In this document: positions 23,701 to 38,700 of the stretch, one piece after another
Numbering within the stretch: position 1 is the stretch's first letter
Layout: each line of letters opens with the position of its first letter
From: Carposina sasakii
Taxonomy: Eukaryota > Arthropoda > Insecta > Lepidoptera > Carposinidae
Assembly: GCA_014607495.2 (NCBI GenBank)
Contig: CP053175.1
Location: 3,658,001 to 3,722,000, forward strand
DNA length: 64,000 nucleotides
Direction of reading: 5' to 3'
Notes under the pieces: model-generated
What the model saw: only the letters and a program-made list of their open reading frames with translations
Told to the model about the DNA's origin: nothing
The model's database searches: none
Translations under genes and position numbers: made by a program

Positions 23701-26700
23701 CTAATTTGCTTACGCTGTGAGAACTTACTGTGTTTTTTGATTTTTGTTTTAGGTACAATATGCACCAAAAGTACGGGTTTTTATCAAATCACCATTGAAG
23801 AGAATGATCAGCGAAGGCGAAAATCTTATTATAAGTGAGTATGAAAATTCGTCAAAGAATAAGTAGGTAGGTAGTACCTACTAATATGTGGACTTTTTTT
23901 TAAGATGCATAAAAATGCGTACGAATGTCCTGCGTTCGAATCCCGGTAGATGCAAACTTTGATATTGTGATCATCTATGTATTTATTTACCATTGCTTAG
24001 TACCCACAACATAAGACGTTAGGGATCTTAGTGTGGGACTAGGTAAATGTGTGACTGCGAAATGTATTGTTACGATTTATGGTTATTGCCGTATATGTGT
24101 ATATTCGACTGCAACAACAGTGTGTACCACATAGAATAGATTCTATAGATATCCCTGGATCCCTTTTGTCTGGGCAAAGCCAATATTTTAGCCGGACCGG
24201 ATAGGAATTGCATTGCCAACTATCATGACGACCGGACACGAAGTTGGTGTAAAGAGGAGGTGTAATGTAGGCAACCTCAAGTGGCATATTTCGACCTTGG
24301 CCATACATAGTAATCAAAATTGACCATGGCCTTACTTAAGTTTCCTTTAAAATAATATTTGAAGCTGATTGAATGATGGTTATAAAATGTCATGTTATGT
24401 TAATTTTTACCTTACTTTTGAAAAATTATGACACTAAATATTGTAAAAAATTAAATGTGGTGTCGTGGGACACCAGGTAGGAACGAAGTTCTTCGGCTAA
24501 TGTAGAATCGACACCAAAAGAAAAATCGTGCTCAATTTATTTAGGTTTAGATACATTTTAAACCTAAATAAAATGAGCACGATTTTCTTTTGCAAATTGT
24601 GTCGATTCTATATAATGTGAGTATTCGCCACGTGCTTGTCCATGAATTCATGAGTATATACTATGCATTGGCGGGATGGAGTAGTAATAGAGAGAGAAGG
24701 GATGAGAGAACGAAAAGAAAGAGGGAGAAAGAGAAAGGCATTATACACTACTCGCTTGTGTATACGACTGTCGCGCCTGCGCACGTCTCATTTAACGGTT
24801 TTATCTTCCACGCACGTTTTACGGTTTTTACTATCACATTTTTTTCAGTTCGGTCGCGCAGCAAAATCCCTATCTCCTTCAAGCCTGCCGTAAGGAACTT
24901 CGTTCCAAAAAGATACTTTAAAGTACTATAAACTATGTGTATTACGAAAGTAATATCGCATCAAGCAAAGGGATACTTAAATATAGTTATGACATATTTA
25001 ACTCAATATTGCTATTTTTTCATAAATGACAGTAACGCGCCGATGCGCCGCGCGCCGGTGCAGAAACATATCGGCTCCATTTTATAACTGCTTTATGTCA
25101 CTCTACCGGTGCAAGGAATGCTGCTATCATAGCTTATAATGTCCGAATTTATCGAGCTCTCCGTTCTATTCTATCAGAGAAATAATTGAAAATACCTTGC
25201 TACTGGGAAATTGTGGACTGCACGTTCCTCTAGAATAATAGTGTTTCTGACTGGTATGCGTTCAGCATTCGATATAAAGTACTAAAGCAGCAGAAGAAAT
25301 GTGTGGAATTTGAATTATATCCTGTGCCGAATCAGCACAGAATACAATTCAACTTTTTTACTAGAGTACAATTCAACGGTTTTACTAGAATACATCAGCA
25401 GCACCTCTTTCCGTGCATAGCGTTAGAGTTACTCCGCCACTCATTCCCGCCACTGCAACTCCTAAGCAAGGATCAATAGAGGCGACCAGAGAAATGCAAT
25501 TGAAGCACTTAAACATAAACGTCGTAATTAGTTATTTTTGTTCCTCGCCCTTCCTAAATGGTTGAGACAAAAAGAGATAAGTTGAATTTTAACTTCATGT
25601 TTACGAGTGTGGCTGTGAGATCTTGTTTATGGTCCTGCAGTTTAGGCTAGTTCTAAGCTATTTTGGGAACGCAGCTGTGTGTATACCTATATGTACCTTT
25701 GTTGTCTAGTTTCGACAGATATTTTTAAACAGTGTTTAACTTTAGAGATGGTATTTATTAGTATCGTATCGTATATGATACTAAGCTTTTTTCAGGTTGT
25801 CAAGCAAGCGCCAACCCAAATAACCTGACCTACAAATGGTATGTGAACAATGAACAAATTGAAGGGAAAACAGACAACGAACTGGTAAGTGTAAACATCA
25901 CACAATACAATAAGAAAATATACATTAAAAAAACCCAATTAAAACCTCGAGCACACCGGATGCGTATGCGTGCACGTAAGCGTAGACGTACACGTACCTC
26001 TGAGTTTAATGTATGGAACTGTCACCGCTTGACGTCTATGCTGACGTTTACGCATACGCATCCGAATCTGAGGAGGAGCCCGTGCACTATCGTAGGTTCC
26101 TATAGAGCTCGAAGATTGTTCTCCATCCGAAGCAACAACTTCGACTCGCCCATCGTCCTCGCTTACGTGTGCCTGTACCGGCTCCATCTAAGCCAACACT
26201 GCTGTGTTTTTCACAAAAAAAGCACAAAACACGCACTCACGCACTGTATTTACATTTATTCGATAGAAAAAATAACTTTTTACTTGTTTTACATAGAAAG
26301 TAAAAAATCAAACTCGATGCAAAGATCACAAGAATGCAATGACACTTTGGATAAATTGGCGTAAGATTGATCCCTCTGGTGTAGAATTTATTTGAGCGAG
26401 AATGTACGAATATTCTTGTACTCTCATGGAATCATAGGGACTGCTTCTTCATATCATTGCTGTGTTTTCGAAGACATATAATACTTGTAATTTTGAATAT
26501 AATCCAAACTTATGTCAATACAAGTCTCTCTCAGTCTGTCTTCTGTTTCTTCCCAAGAGAATGGCTGATATAAAGAAGAGCGTGGTTTACTTTTAATCTC
26601 TAAAGAAAACAAGTTCTGTACGTACAGTGAATAGACTTGCAGGAAACTCAACCTCATATAACACCAGCACCTACCGAAATTGAAACTTAAACCAATTTAC

Positions 26701-29700
26701 TTTGCAATTTTTATGTTGGCGGCACTGTCATAAAAGCAACTTTGTAGCACACTCAGTTCAGCATCTATATCAAACATTGCTTATGTAAAATGCATAGAAC
26801 AGGTGTGCCTTTGCCAAGTAGAAATTTGAAAATTCTGTTCTTTTCCGGAAATTTCAAGGAAAATGCAAATTCGCCGTAAAATTAATACTGCGAAAGAAAT
26901 GAATGGGCATCTTAAGAAGCGCAGTCGTACGTTTTTTGCTAAGCAAATTGCATCTAAAATATGTCGTCGGCAGATGAAGTTAATGTTGTTTTTCCAACGT
27001 CTGTTGTCTGTTGCTAGACGATTCCAGTGCCAAGAGATCTTCGTTATAATAATTAGAGCTAAAACAATTATTTAAGGAAAAGGACATAATGTTGGTTAGA
27101 GCGTCATTGCTTGTTAAAGTCAAATAATAAGACGAGTAATATGTTTATGTCCTGCTGTTATTTGAATGTTATATTTGTGTTTTTTCTTTCTCTGCTTTAG
27201 TCGGTTAAAAAAAGGATTTATAATTTGTCAGATATTTTTCAAAGTTTGGGGATAAAGATATATCTATAATAACATTAATAACAGACTTTGCTTCCAATAA
27301 TGCTCGGTTTTGTAATTTATTTAACAAAAATGTTTACTAATATAATATAATTAACTTCGGAAGTTCAAACATCTATGGGTGCGCCACCACAACAATGTAT
27401 CGTCTTGCAAGGTGCTCGGGTCTGGTTTCTCAATTGTAGTTAGTGCAAGTGCCTGTTGTCGCAATTATGAAAATCCGAGGGTCAGTGGAGTGTAGGTAAT
27501 AATATATTTGTAAGGCCCTTAATATTTTATTATAAAATCTTAAAAATAAGTAGTTTACAATGATTAAAATTTAAAGTTTAAAAAAGAATGCCAAAATATA
27601 AAAGCATTACGAACTAAATTACTATTAAAGTATCCATTATCTTTAAAAAAAAAACTCATTTATTATCTTTATAAAAAGCCTATTAAAAATAAAATCTTGG
27701 TCTTAAAGTTCAGAAAATTGGTCTCATTATAAAATAAGTTATTTAAGTTTCTTTTATGTCAATGTCTTTCAGGTTTTTAATACAGTTTTTTCACAATGTT
27801 GAGTAACATAATAAAATTTGAGTAGGTCCAACGTACTACATCATAAATAATAATAAAATTGTATAAGAAAATAATTATTATGTTATAAAGCCATTATTTT
27901 TCCGAAGTGCTCTAAAAGATTTTATTTTGTTCCAGGTACTAAGAAACATTTCTCGAAAGTACAACGAGGCAACTGTAAAATGCGAGGTGTATAACTCGGT
28001 TGGGAAAAGCGCTGACACGAAATCCTTGGAGATTGCATGTAAGTACTAATATGTCTATGAAATCAAATGCAGGAAAAATTGCCAGTAGGTAGACGTCGCG
28101 AGACAATTTCTGATGAAATCGCAGAAGTACTAGAAGAAATATCTGAAGTACTTTTAACCAACCAGCATGCATGAAGAATACGATGATGAAGCGAAAGAGC
28201 TATGCCAGGATCGTAGCAAATGGAGGTCTGTGATCTCAGGGAAAGAGACGTGATTTTGTGCATGTATCATACATAGGTACATAAAATCAAGCGTTTATTT
28301 TTTTGCATTTAATGGCTGTCGGCTTTATGTTTTGATACGAGTAAATGGCTGTCAAAATATTTTTAAGTCGATCGTCCACCGTCAACTAAACAAAGTTAGT
28401 TTAAGCCTGCTTAACTGTGACATATACATGCGCGTCCACTGTTAAAAACTAGCTCAGCTACTGGATGAGCTGAGCTAAACTTTTTAGTTGGCGGTGGATG
28501 ATCGACTTAAGTAAGACTTTTGACAGCAATTTAATATAAAAAAGGCTTGATTTCACGTATAGGCTTTATTCCAACAATATACAAGATCGATACTGTGCCC
28601 TAGTTAAAAAACAAAGCTTCATAAAGGTTTCATAATTCCATGCGACCTTTAATTGAATACATTTTCTGGGGTGACTTTTCATTGAAGTGTTCTGTGGTCC
28701 GGCAATTTTTCCTGATTCTTTCGCATTATTTCATAAAAGGTCAAGGGTTTAAAAGGGCCGACAATTGTATGGCTGTTTCATTGTTAAACCTTGGCTACAA
28801 TAGTAAATTAAAGTAATTTTCTCGTTAAACCGCTGTTCCAATTCGAAAGCGTGGGATGGAAATGTTGACTGTTTTTTTATAACACGAGACAAATATTATA
28901 CTTTTCCTTATGCGAATTATTCAGATTCGTAGACTGTACATCTGTCTGTCTTGGAGTATTACAGCAACACAATTATTAAATCTGCTTGACTTGAAAATCT
29001 TAGCAAAAATCTGTACATTCTTAAGACATCAACCATTCACGGTTTTACTACAGAAATTTTGGTTATGTTTAACTTTTACAAGGTTTTATTTCTTTTACAA
29101 GTCGTTAAATAGAACTTTTGACAGCAAATTCTATAAAAATTCCAGTCAAATTCACAGCCAATTAAAAAAAAGATTCATTTACACTGCATTGTATAAATTG
29201 TATTGGCTATAACGAGTTTTCTTGTATTTACTATAAACATTGTAAAACATCATGTTTTAATAATTAGATCGCAAAATCTTGAATAAAATAGTCAGTTTCA
29301 CGAATCTAATTTACAGAAGTTTATTTCAGTTCCAAATAGCTTTATTACTTCGTTTTATGTACCATTGTTATTTACTTAATATTACTTGAGTTGGTTCTTC
29401 ACAGGTATTTTAGAGCATTTTGTAGTACTGGTTTATTCAGTGATTAATCTGCATCTCCTTTAATATAATTGTTTTTTAATAATCTTGCTAAAGCTTGAAA
29501 AATACTAGATTGTGACTTGTTTGCGTGTTATTAGGTAATTTCAGTGAAAACATGACCATTATGATAAAAAATATATAAGTACATTATATACAAATAATAC
29601 ATACATACATATAATCACGCCTTTATCCCTTATAGGGTAGGCAGAGCACCAAGGGCCGATAGAACCACATGGTGCCACTTCTGGCCAATTTTGAGGGTAT

Positions 29701-32700
29701 AGTTGAGATGTACAAGTTCGGTTAGTAGTGACAGGTGGTCAGCCCATGGCCTACAAAATACCAAGACCCTCTTGTCCCTCTACTGACTTATACAGTATGC
29801 CCGGGAAGAGAAGCGGCTGTATTATTATACTTTTTTTTTACTCCCAGAGCATATAAATAATAAATACCACTGTGACTTATCTATACCAGAGGAGAGAGAG
29901 TTGGTGTCAGGCAGGCAGCCAAATCCTTGGTAATATGACTTTCGAAAGAAACCATATTACGTCGACTATATAAGTACCTATTGGGTCTATATTGGGGTAC
30001 TCGTATATAGGTATAAAGGCAGATGATGATGTCAAAGAATAAAAACTTAAATCAACTATGCAGATAGTATATAATAAATAGGTAATAGAGAAGACCTGGA
30101 ACAAAGCTCAGAACTAAACAGGATGGCGGAGATCTGTGGAGGCCCTCTGCCCCATCAAGAGGACACAGGAACATAAGAAGATAAACATAGTATAAAACAA
30201 AGTTGCTTTCCACTGTCTGTCTGTTCCTATGTACGCTCAGATCTTTTAAAGTACGCAACGGATTTTAATGCGGTTTTTTTAAATAGATAGGGTGATTCAA
30301 GAGGAAGGTTTAGTTGCATCTGTGCGAAGTGGTGCGAAGCCGGGATGGGTTGCTAGTAATAAATAAATCAACTATTACGACTCAACAGTACGTTCTACAA
30401 AAAATATTTCTTGGACAATTTTTAATTCTCTTTCGCTTATAGGTTGTAGTGAAATATTTTTCCATATTGAATAAAAAGTATGGAAATCGCTTGCTCAATC
30501 CGATCGGGGGTTGATGGCTTCTGAATAAATAAAACGAATAATATTCCACTGCAACATGCTATGAAAACTGAAGTGTAAATCTTTTTGGAATTATTAAAAT
30601 GAGATATTGGAAAAACATAGTTTTATATTACTTATACCACTCAGAAATTAATAAATAAATAAATATTCACGCACTTCACAACACATCAACTAAATCCCAC
30701 ATTAAGATCCATAAGGATCGTGTCGTGGGTACTAAGCAACGGTATATAAATACATAGATAAGTATAGCAACATCTATGACTCGGAAATAAACATCAATAT
30801 TCATCATATCAATGTTTGCACCTACCGGTATTCAAAAGGTTAATTTAATTTAATGTGTTAGGATAACTTTGGAGTGGAAAATTCCACATGTCGGCACCGT
30901 AAATAGGGCGTGGTTTAGGATAGGACGGCCGCTATATGACGGCGCCGGTATCCTAAGAAACCAAAGTATTAAATTTTCATGAAATTTGTTTAATGAGTGT
31001 TTAACTGATTACGTATAGACAAAAAGAATGGTGGCGTAATGACGTCGGAAACAGTGATTGGCTCATACAACGCTTGGTGAGCGAAACCGTCACTGTGCAA
31101 TCTAATGTTTCTTTGGCGCGATATAGAGTCTAAACGGCTAGTCACATTTGAGCTTGACAGGTACGACCTTAGAGGAATAAGATGTAGACATAGAGTGTTA
31201 ATGTCATACTGTTTCGATGTACCATTAGACTTTTCGGTGCCTCACAATTCCAGTCCTTAACACTTAGATTGCATTACTATACGTTAGAATACATTAGTAA
31301 TGTCGTACACTACTATACATTACACTAATAGAATCTATGTGTTAAGGACTGGAATTGTGAGGCATCGAAAAGTCTAATGGTGCATCGGAACTGTTAGTAT
31401 GACTTTAGCACTCTATGACATCTTATTCCTCTATGGTTCGTACCATCATTAGATTCGTCTGAGTTGTGAAAGTAGCACCGTGTTAAAATTTTTACGCAGA
31501 TGGGTATTTTTATTTACCTAATAAATAAGGTAATTTACCAATGTTTTAGATGGACCATCAATCAAGGAATCACCACAGAACGTGGAAGGAGAACTAGGGT
31601 CCCTGGCGATACTGAACTGTTTGGTAGACGGACACCCACAACCTAAGATTATGTGGTTGCGATACGAAAATGAAAGAGTTATTGTAAGTAGAATTTGAAT
31701 TTTTTTATTGTATAGCCCGATGCAATGACGTTACAATCAATACCTATATTGCAATAACCTACAAGTTATATTATCTACTACCTATCAACAAAATATTTTT
31801 ATATTTTTTTATATTCTGTATAGCCTCATATTGCGAGGCTCGAAATCACATGTTTGTATATCAAGATTATTGAATATTCCTGAGCTGTTTAGGAATTACC
31901 CATACTACATATAGGTATGGAAAAATAAACTTTTAAGTCTTAAATTTTAGGTATAGGTTATAGTGCATTTCGCTCAACATACCCCTTTTGTTGCACTGTT
32001 TTGTTCATAATAAACTGTGTGAAAAATTAAGAAACATTCATTTATTGATCATGTTTAATTTTTTCATAAAGCGTGTCGGAAAATCCTCGAACCTCACTCT
32101 GACAATCACCCAGCAGTCAGCAGGGCAGTATTGGTGCAGGGGATCCGTGGAAGGGCATCAGGACGTGGAAGCTATGGCCATGGTCTACTTACGAGGTAGG
32201 TCAATGCTGATGCGGGGCTTCACTAGAATACATCGGCTGCATCTCCTTCCGTGCATGTCATAAATGTACCATTAAAATATTGAAAATAAACTTTAATTTC
32301 GAGCGTTAAAAACTTTAATAATATGAGAAGTTTAGAACTTTTAGTCAATACTACTCATTGAAATTACAATAAAATAAATAAAAATACTGTATGTAACAAA
32401 ATCTGCCAGTGACACAAAATATTACATGCAAAGTTATATTTAGCATGCGAATATAATCCATTTTAACTATTTCGTTTTGTAGATTTAAATTTTTAGAGAT
32501 CTGTTACCGTTTGTACATATAAATAAAATAAACATAATATAAGGTCTATCCAAAATTAGTGATTATCTTTTGACACGAAACTAGGTAGGTAAAAAGAAAC
32601 AACTTTCACTATGATACCAACTCCGAAATATTGAAAAAAAGTCAGCTATTCCATACACTTTAGTGCAGTAATTATTCGAAATCAACTGTTCCATACAATC

Positions 32701-35700
32701 TCGAATAATTACTGCACTGAAATGTATGAAACAGCTAATTTGTTTTCAATATTTCGGAGTTGGTCCCATAGTAAAAGTTGTTTCTTTTAACCTACCTATT
32801 ATAGTTTCGTGCCAAAAGATAATCACTAATTTGAAATAGATTTTATATATAGGTATTTGACACGGTAGTAATATTATCACATAGCTATCGGACCATGTAT
32901 AGTGTATAGCTATGCATAAAAATATTGTATAATTTCAAATGTACCTAATAATTATCAGACATTTTAATTTTCTTTACTTTTTGACTTTAATGAAAACCTG
33001 CGTAGAACACCATTTACCACTAAAATTCTTGAATAACCAAATTGCTTATCAAACATCTCCCTTATGGTCGAATAAATCAATCTACAGAACCACTTGAGGC
33101 TACACGATTCGAGCTTGACCTGTTTCGAATCAACGCCTAGGTTAAATGACATTGTACTTTGCTGCGCCGACATAGAAACCCTGTTGGTTTGAACCGGTAT
33201 ACCTGCAAAGGGACTAATTCGAATGCTGTTAATCAAATTTTAAGGAAATCTATGAAAATATCGTTATATTATTTGATTATATATATACACACGCACACAT
33301 GTTATACCGCGTGTTATGCGGGCAGCAGCGCCTCCCGTGCTGATAACATAGTCCGAAAATCACACTGCGGTCACCAACCCGCCTGCCTAGCGTGGTGACT
33401 ATGGGAAAAACCCCCCTGTGGCAGTAGCCTTGTGGCATGCCCTGGGGGAGGGCTACGTCCAGCAGTGGACCGCAATAATACATATGGCTGTGTTCCCACA
33501 ATGGGGTAGCCAGAACTGTAGATCATAAAGGAGATCCCCACATCTACACTTAGCATAGGGACAGATGTTAAACATCAGTGACATGTTGCTAGCTCATAGC
33601 ATGGGAAACGCCCAAGAGTTCCTTGGTCGACTCTTACAACAGGCACGGAAGGAGATATATTCTAGTGAAGCCCCGCGTCAGCACAGCATCTCTACTTTTG
33701 TAATATACATGGACCATAATCACATCACGTTGCTGATGGGTGGTCTGTAACCATATTAATTTATCTTTAAACTAATGTTTGTATATTATATATATGAATA
33801 ATGAATGATAGATACTTGAATGATTTAATTAATTTTAGGCCCACCAAAAATCATCTCAAACGAAACACAATATGGCGTAATTGGAGACAGTGTCAAGATT
33901 GAATGTATCTCCTTCTCTGTCCCAAAACCCGACTACATTGTGTGGAGCTACGAAGGGCAGGAAATAAACTCTTTTCATAATCAAGTAAGTTATTTTGAAC
34001 ATTTTAATTATTAGTCATTATGGAATAAATATAAAGTGGAGGTCTAACAAGATCTTCTTTTAATATAAGAACCTCTCAGGGGCATATATGATACAAGTTC
34101 ACTAGATTTGCAATCGCATTGGAGGGATTGGAAAATCTTATCGAAGGTCACTGATTCTGCCATTTATTGGATCGTGTAAGAGGTGTTTGAGGGAGACAAT
34201 GGTCATTACAATTGGCTCATACAGCATCGGCTACATTTCAGTCTCATGACTATTAGCCAATTTGCAATTTTACAGAGCTAGAGTGCAGATTTCTTCTCAC
34301 TCAAATTTTCTGTGTAATAATTGAATATTTTATCAAGAACAGAATTTGATCTCGGTGTTTAGCATTGGCAGTACATACTTCGTTTATCACTGTAACTTCT
34401 CCTCATTGTATCTTCTTCATGTACTTCCCTAAACCTCATTAAAATACGAACGTCTTTAAGGATTTTATTTCTGCTCAACGGAAACTGGATTGAACTTTGA
34501 TTAATTTGGATCGTTATAATGTTATTTAGAGATTTGTTTAGTGGTCTTATAATGAGAGTCTCCGGGCTCGATTCCTGGTATATCTTTTGAATACGGTTCC
34601 TCTAAATTAAGTATTATTTTTGGCATGTTTTCAATTAAAATGATTGTTGTCCTTGTGTTAGTAACACTTGTAGTAAATTTGATTTGACATCTTTAAAAAA
34701 GGTAGAATTTCACGTGACCTTAAAATATAACTTAATTATGTATTATGTGATATTACTTTATTATATGACTTCTAATTTTCATTAAAATCTGTTCAGTAGA
34801 ATTTACGTGAAAAAAAAAACCATTTACATTATTATATTTTTTTAAACTTACATTACATTTATCTCTATTTCTACGAGTATTGATATTCTGATTCTATATT
34901 ATATAGGTACTATTATTCTTTCACCCTTAAACTTATTTAAAATGGAATTGATAGCGTCTTCAAGACTAATCTCCAGCCATTTTGCTTTATCGTGGACGCG
35001 AAAGTGTAAGTATGCTATAGATTTCAGTCTGAAGTCATTAAAAGGGGACAGTAACAAGGGGACGGGTCTTCATACCTTCATTAAGAACCGAGCAAATTTT
35101 GAAATTGTTAAATTTTCTCTAGGAATACGCATTTTTGGAAGAAGCTTTGGCGGACAAACTGACTAAATCAACACTTATAATTCGGAGAAGCGAAACAAGA
35201 CACTATGGACCTTATAATTGCACTGTAGCAAATTCGTACGGCATGGACAGTATTCTGATTAATATTCTACCAGATAGTAAGTATTTGCACTTACTTAATA
35301 ATTTATTTTATTTAGGGCCGATATTTCCAATGGTTAGATAGCCTATCTGAAAAATAAAGTTGATGATGTCTCTATCATGATCAACTTTTAGAGAAATACA
35401 GATCCTTCATATAGACTTTTTGACTGAAGGAATCGGCTCTTATAAAAAGAATTGTTATACTTTTATGAAACACTAGGTACTGTTGAATTTTATTTGATCA
35501 AGAGTTTTGTCTTAGTACAGAATTAATTCTTTACCCTTTTACGTAACCTTTTCATCAATTTATTTGCAAAATATCTTATCCTTTTTGTTTCAATTTTATT
35601 GTACACAAGGACAAAATTTATAAAAGCACGATTATTTTCAGAATCGCTCCCAATAATTTTCATAGTGTCAGGATGTTCGTCAACAGCAATAATTCTGGTC

Positions 35701-38700
35701 ATGGTGATGCTGATCATCATGCTTTGCCATCGGAAGACGAAGTCGGAGAAGAAGCCAGATATAACAGATGTTGGAAAGACTTGTCCCGACCGGTTTAAAG
35801 ATAGCGACAGGAATTCTAACGTTAGTGATCTGAAGCTAGAACTGCGACAAGTTGAAGGAAATTGTGATTTGGTAAGTCTTAATTTTTTTATTTTTTCTCA
35901 AAAGACAAATTTAACAGTATAACAGAAGGGATATGTTAATCATAATGCTATTAATATAGCTCATTTCGAGAACTTATTACAAAAATTTGAGACACAACTA
36001 GAGAATTCCTAAACAACTCGTCAGCGAGTCAAATATTAAATTAATGAGTAAAACGAGTAAGCAGTGTTCATATAGTCTTTAAAAATAAAGATGTGTATTT
36101 TATTTTTGGGAAGGGTTCTCTATAATAGTAGTCTATTTTCACAAAAGTACCCCTTCTGTTACACCCTGTAATTTAGTTATATAGGTGATTACATAAATAA
36201 ATAAATTCAGGAACATTCCAACGGTGGATCCGTAACAGATCTGCACCCAACAACACGCTTGACATCAAACCTTGGTCTACCACTAGCTGGTCCAGTACCC
36301 CTACCCGATGTGGGACATGACAATGAGCTGATGAAGCAGTACCAAAGATATAGTGGAGATTTTAATCAAGCTATTAACAATTTGAATTTTAAGGTAAGTT
36401 TGTTTAATTGTTAACTTTGTTATCTTGGACCAAACCTAAGATTATTTACATTTCTTCTCGTTATTCTAAGCGTGGCTGTGGATCTTCCTTGTGATCCTGC
36501 AGTTCTGGATACCCCATTTTTGGGAGCACAGCCGAAAGTTTTATAAAAATGCAAAGTTTAATCTTTACATTTTTGTCTAAATTCATGGCACCTTATTTAA
36601 AGAAGCATGTAGGTAATCTGGTAAGGATTATAAATATTTTCAGAAGTAGACTAACACGTTACGTCTATAGAACAAACATCACGTATCGTATTACAATCAA
36701 TTTGGGGTTGCGAAAATGGAAGTAATTGGAGACCACCAAAGACACATCTTGGTCGATCAAAGGGACTCTCATGTGCCAGTAGAATTCCAGACACAAGAGG
36801 ATCTAATATTGTACAAAGGGAAAAGTTGGATTTTTTATTTTCCGTATATATAGGTAGCAAACGTTACACAAACTTACAATTTAACTTTGTGTTTTTTACT
36901 GGATTATAATTTAATATTGCGTCCTTGCAAACGGTACGCAATTTGCCGTTTTACAATGTAGCGCGTCGGATTTAGATATTTGTTCTGTTCGATCCGGCAC
37001 GCTGTATACGTGACTGTGACATCTTCTTTATGATCCTGTAGTTATAGCTACCCCGTTATAGAAAAACAGCGGTGTATATGTATGTATGTCGTCATAGCCA
37101 CTACATAGGATAGGTACTAGTCACAATGGGTGAACCAACATATTTCTTCTAGGCACATGGACAGTCAAATGGGTATGTTCCTTACGTGGACTACACCAGG
37201 GATTACGCTCCCCCAGACTCGCTGTCAGGGTCCTTAACGAGGAGTGTCCATGGGTCAGAATACCCCAGTCAATGTAGCTCTTTACATAGACAAGCCAGTT
37301 GCGGTAGAATAGCTGGCGTGGTTGGACCTGATGGTAAGGAATTTTAATCAATATTTTTTAATGCTGGTTTTGGTCAGTTCACTTTAGAATTGGACTTAAA
37401 TGCTTTTGCTTTTTCTAGTGGTTATAGTTATATTATCAAAGATGATTCCAGTTCTTAATATCATAGTCATAGTGTTTTACAAGCAGATATAATATAAGTT
37501 CCAGCTTGTAAATTTAACATAGCAAAACGAGCGCAGGCAACAAAGCTGTAACAGAGTGTCTTTATATTTATTTTTTTATATTTATTTATTGCAGTAATTC
37601 CAATGAATCCTGGTATGATGTCAGCAGGCATAGACGTCAGATATGCTGCCACATACGGCAATCCTTACTTAAGAGGAAGCGGAAGTATATGTAAGTGATA
37701 TTCTAATTTCGGAATCCAAATTCGAACTTCAATTGTGTGATTATCTTACTTACTTTGGGCTCGTACCACAAATTGCACCATAGCCATGTGTGTTATATCA
37801 TCATCATCATCAGCCTATTGCAGTCCACTGCTGGACGTAGGCCTCCCCCAGGGCACGCCACAAGTCTACTGCCATAGGGGGGTTTTGCCCATGGTGGTGA
37901 CGCTGGGTAGGCGGGTTGGTGACCGCAGTTTGTATTTTGGACTATGTTGTCAACACGAGAGGCGCTGCTGCCCTTCTCTCGGAAACCCTTAATCGCCTCG
38001 TTCAATACCCGTGGGTAGACATGGTGTGGTACGAATTCTACTCTGCCGGCACCACCACAATGTGTGTTATAGGGTTCGATTCCCACCCGGGTAAGGTTTT
38101 TGTTTCCATTTCTTTAATAATAATTTTATAGGTATATAATTTATTCCTGTACTGATGCGGGGCTTTACTAGAATAACTCACGCTGCATCTCCTTCCGTGC
38201 ATGTGAGTCGATTAAGGAACTCGGGCATATTCTCTCAGGCGATAACCTAGCAACTTGTCACATCATTGACATCTATTGCCGCTATGCTGAACGTGACTGT
38301 GGCATCTCCCTTATGATCCTATAGTTCTGTCTACCCCATTTCGGAAACACAGCCGTTTCTATATGTAATTTATAATCTACACGGTGTCAAGTAAATTATT
38401 TTCTTCCAGCTTACGTCCCGCAAGCTAATCCTAATTCTGGAGCTAAGCATCCTCCACCACCCTATTATTCTATTAGAAACAGTAGCCTACACGTGCCAGG
38501 TAAGTTTACCTAATTAATAAATCACCATCTAATTTATAATTGCGTTTAAGGGCGTCCCATGTTTACCAACGAAAGCCACAGAAAACTGGTATGCCTAAAC
38601 TAATGGGAGTAATTTAATTTAAATTGGGGAAATGAAATCGATTGTACAATAAGGAAATGAAAAAATTGATTCCCCGATATCAGTTCTATTAATACTTTTT

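Noticed and set aside
33277..38131. Several frames with [20 protein letters not shown] peptides
   Set aside because: They are the Family D repeat read in a chance frame, repeated wherever the repeat occurs.
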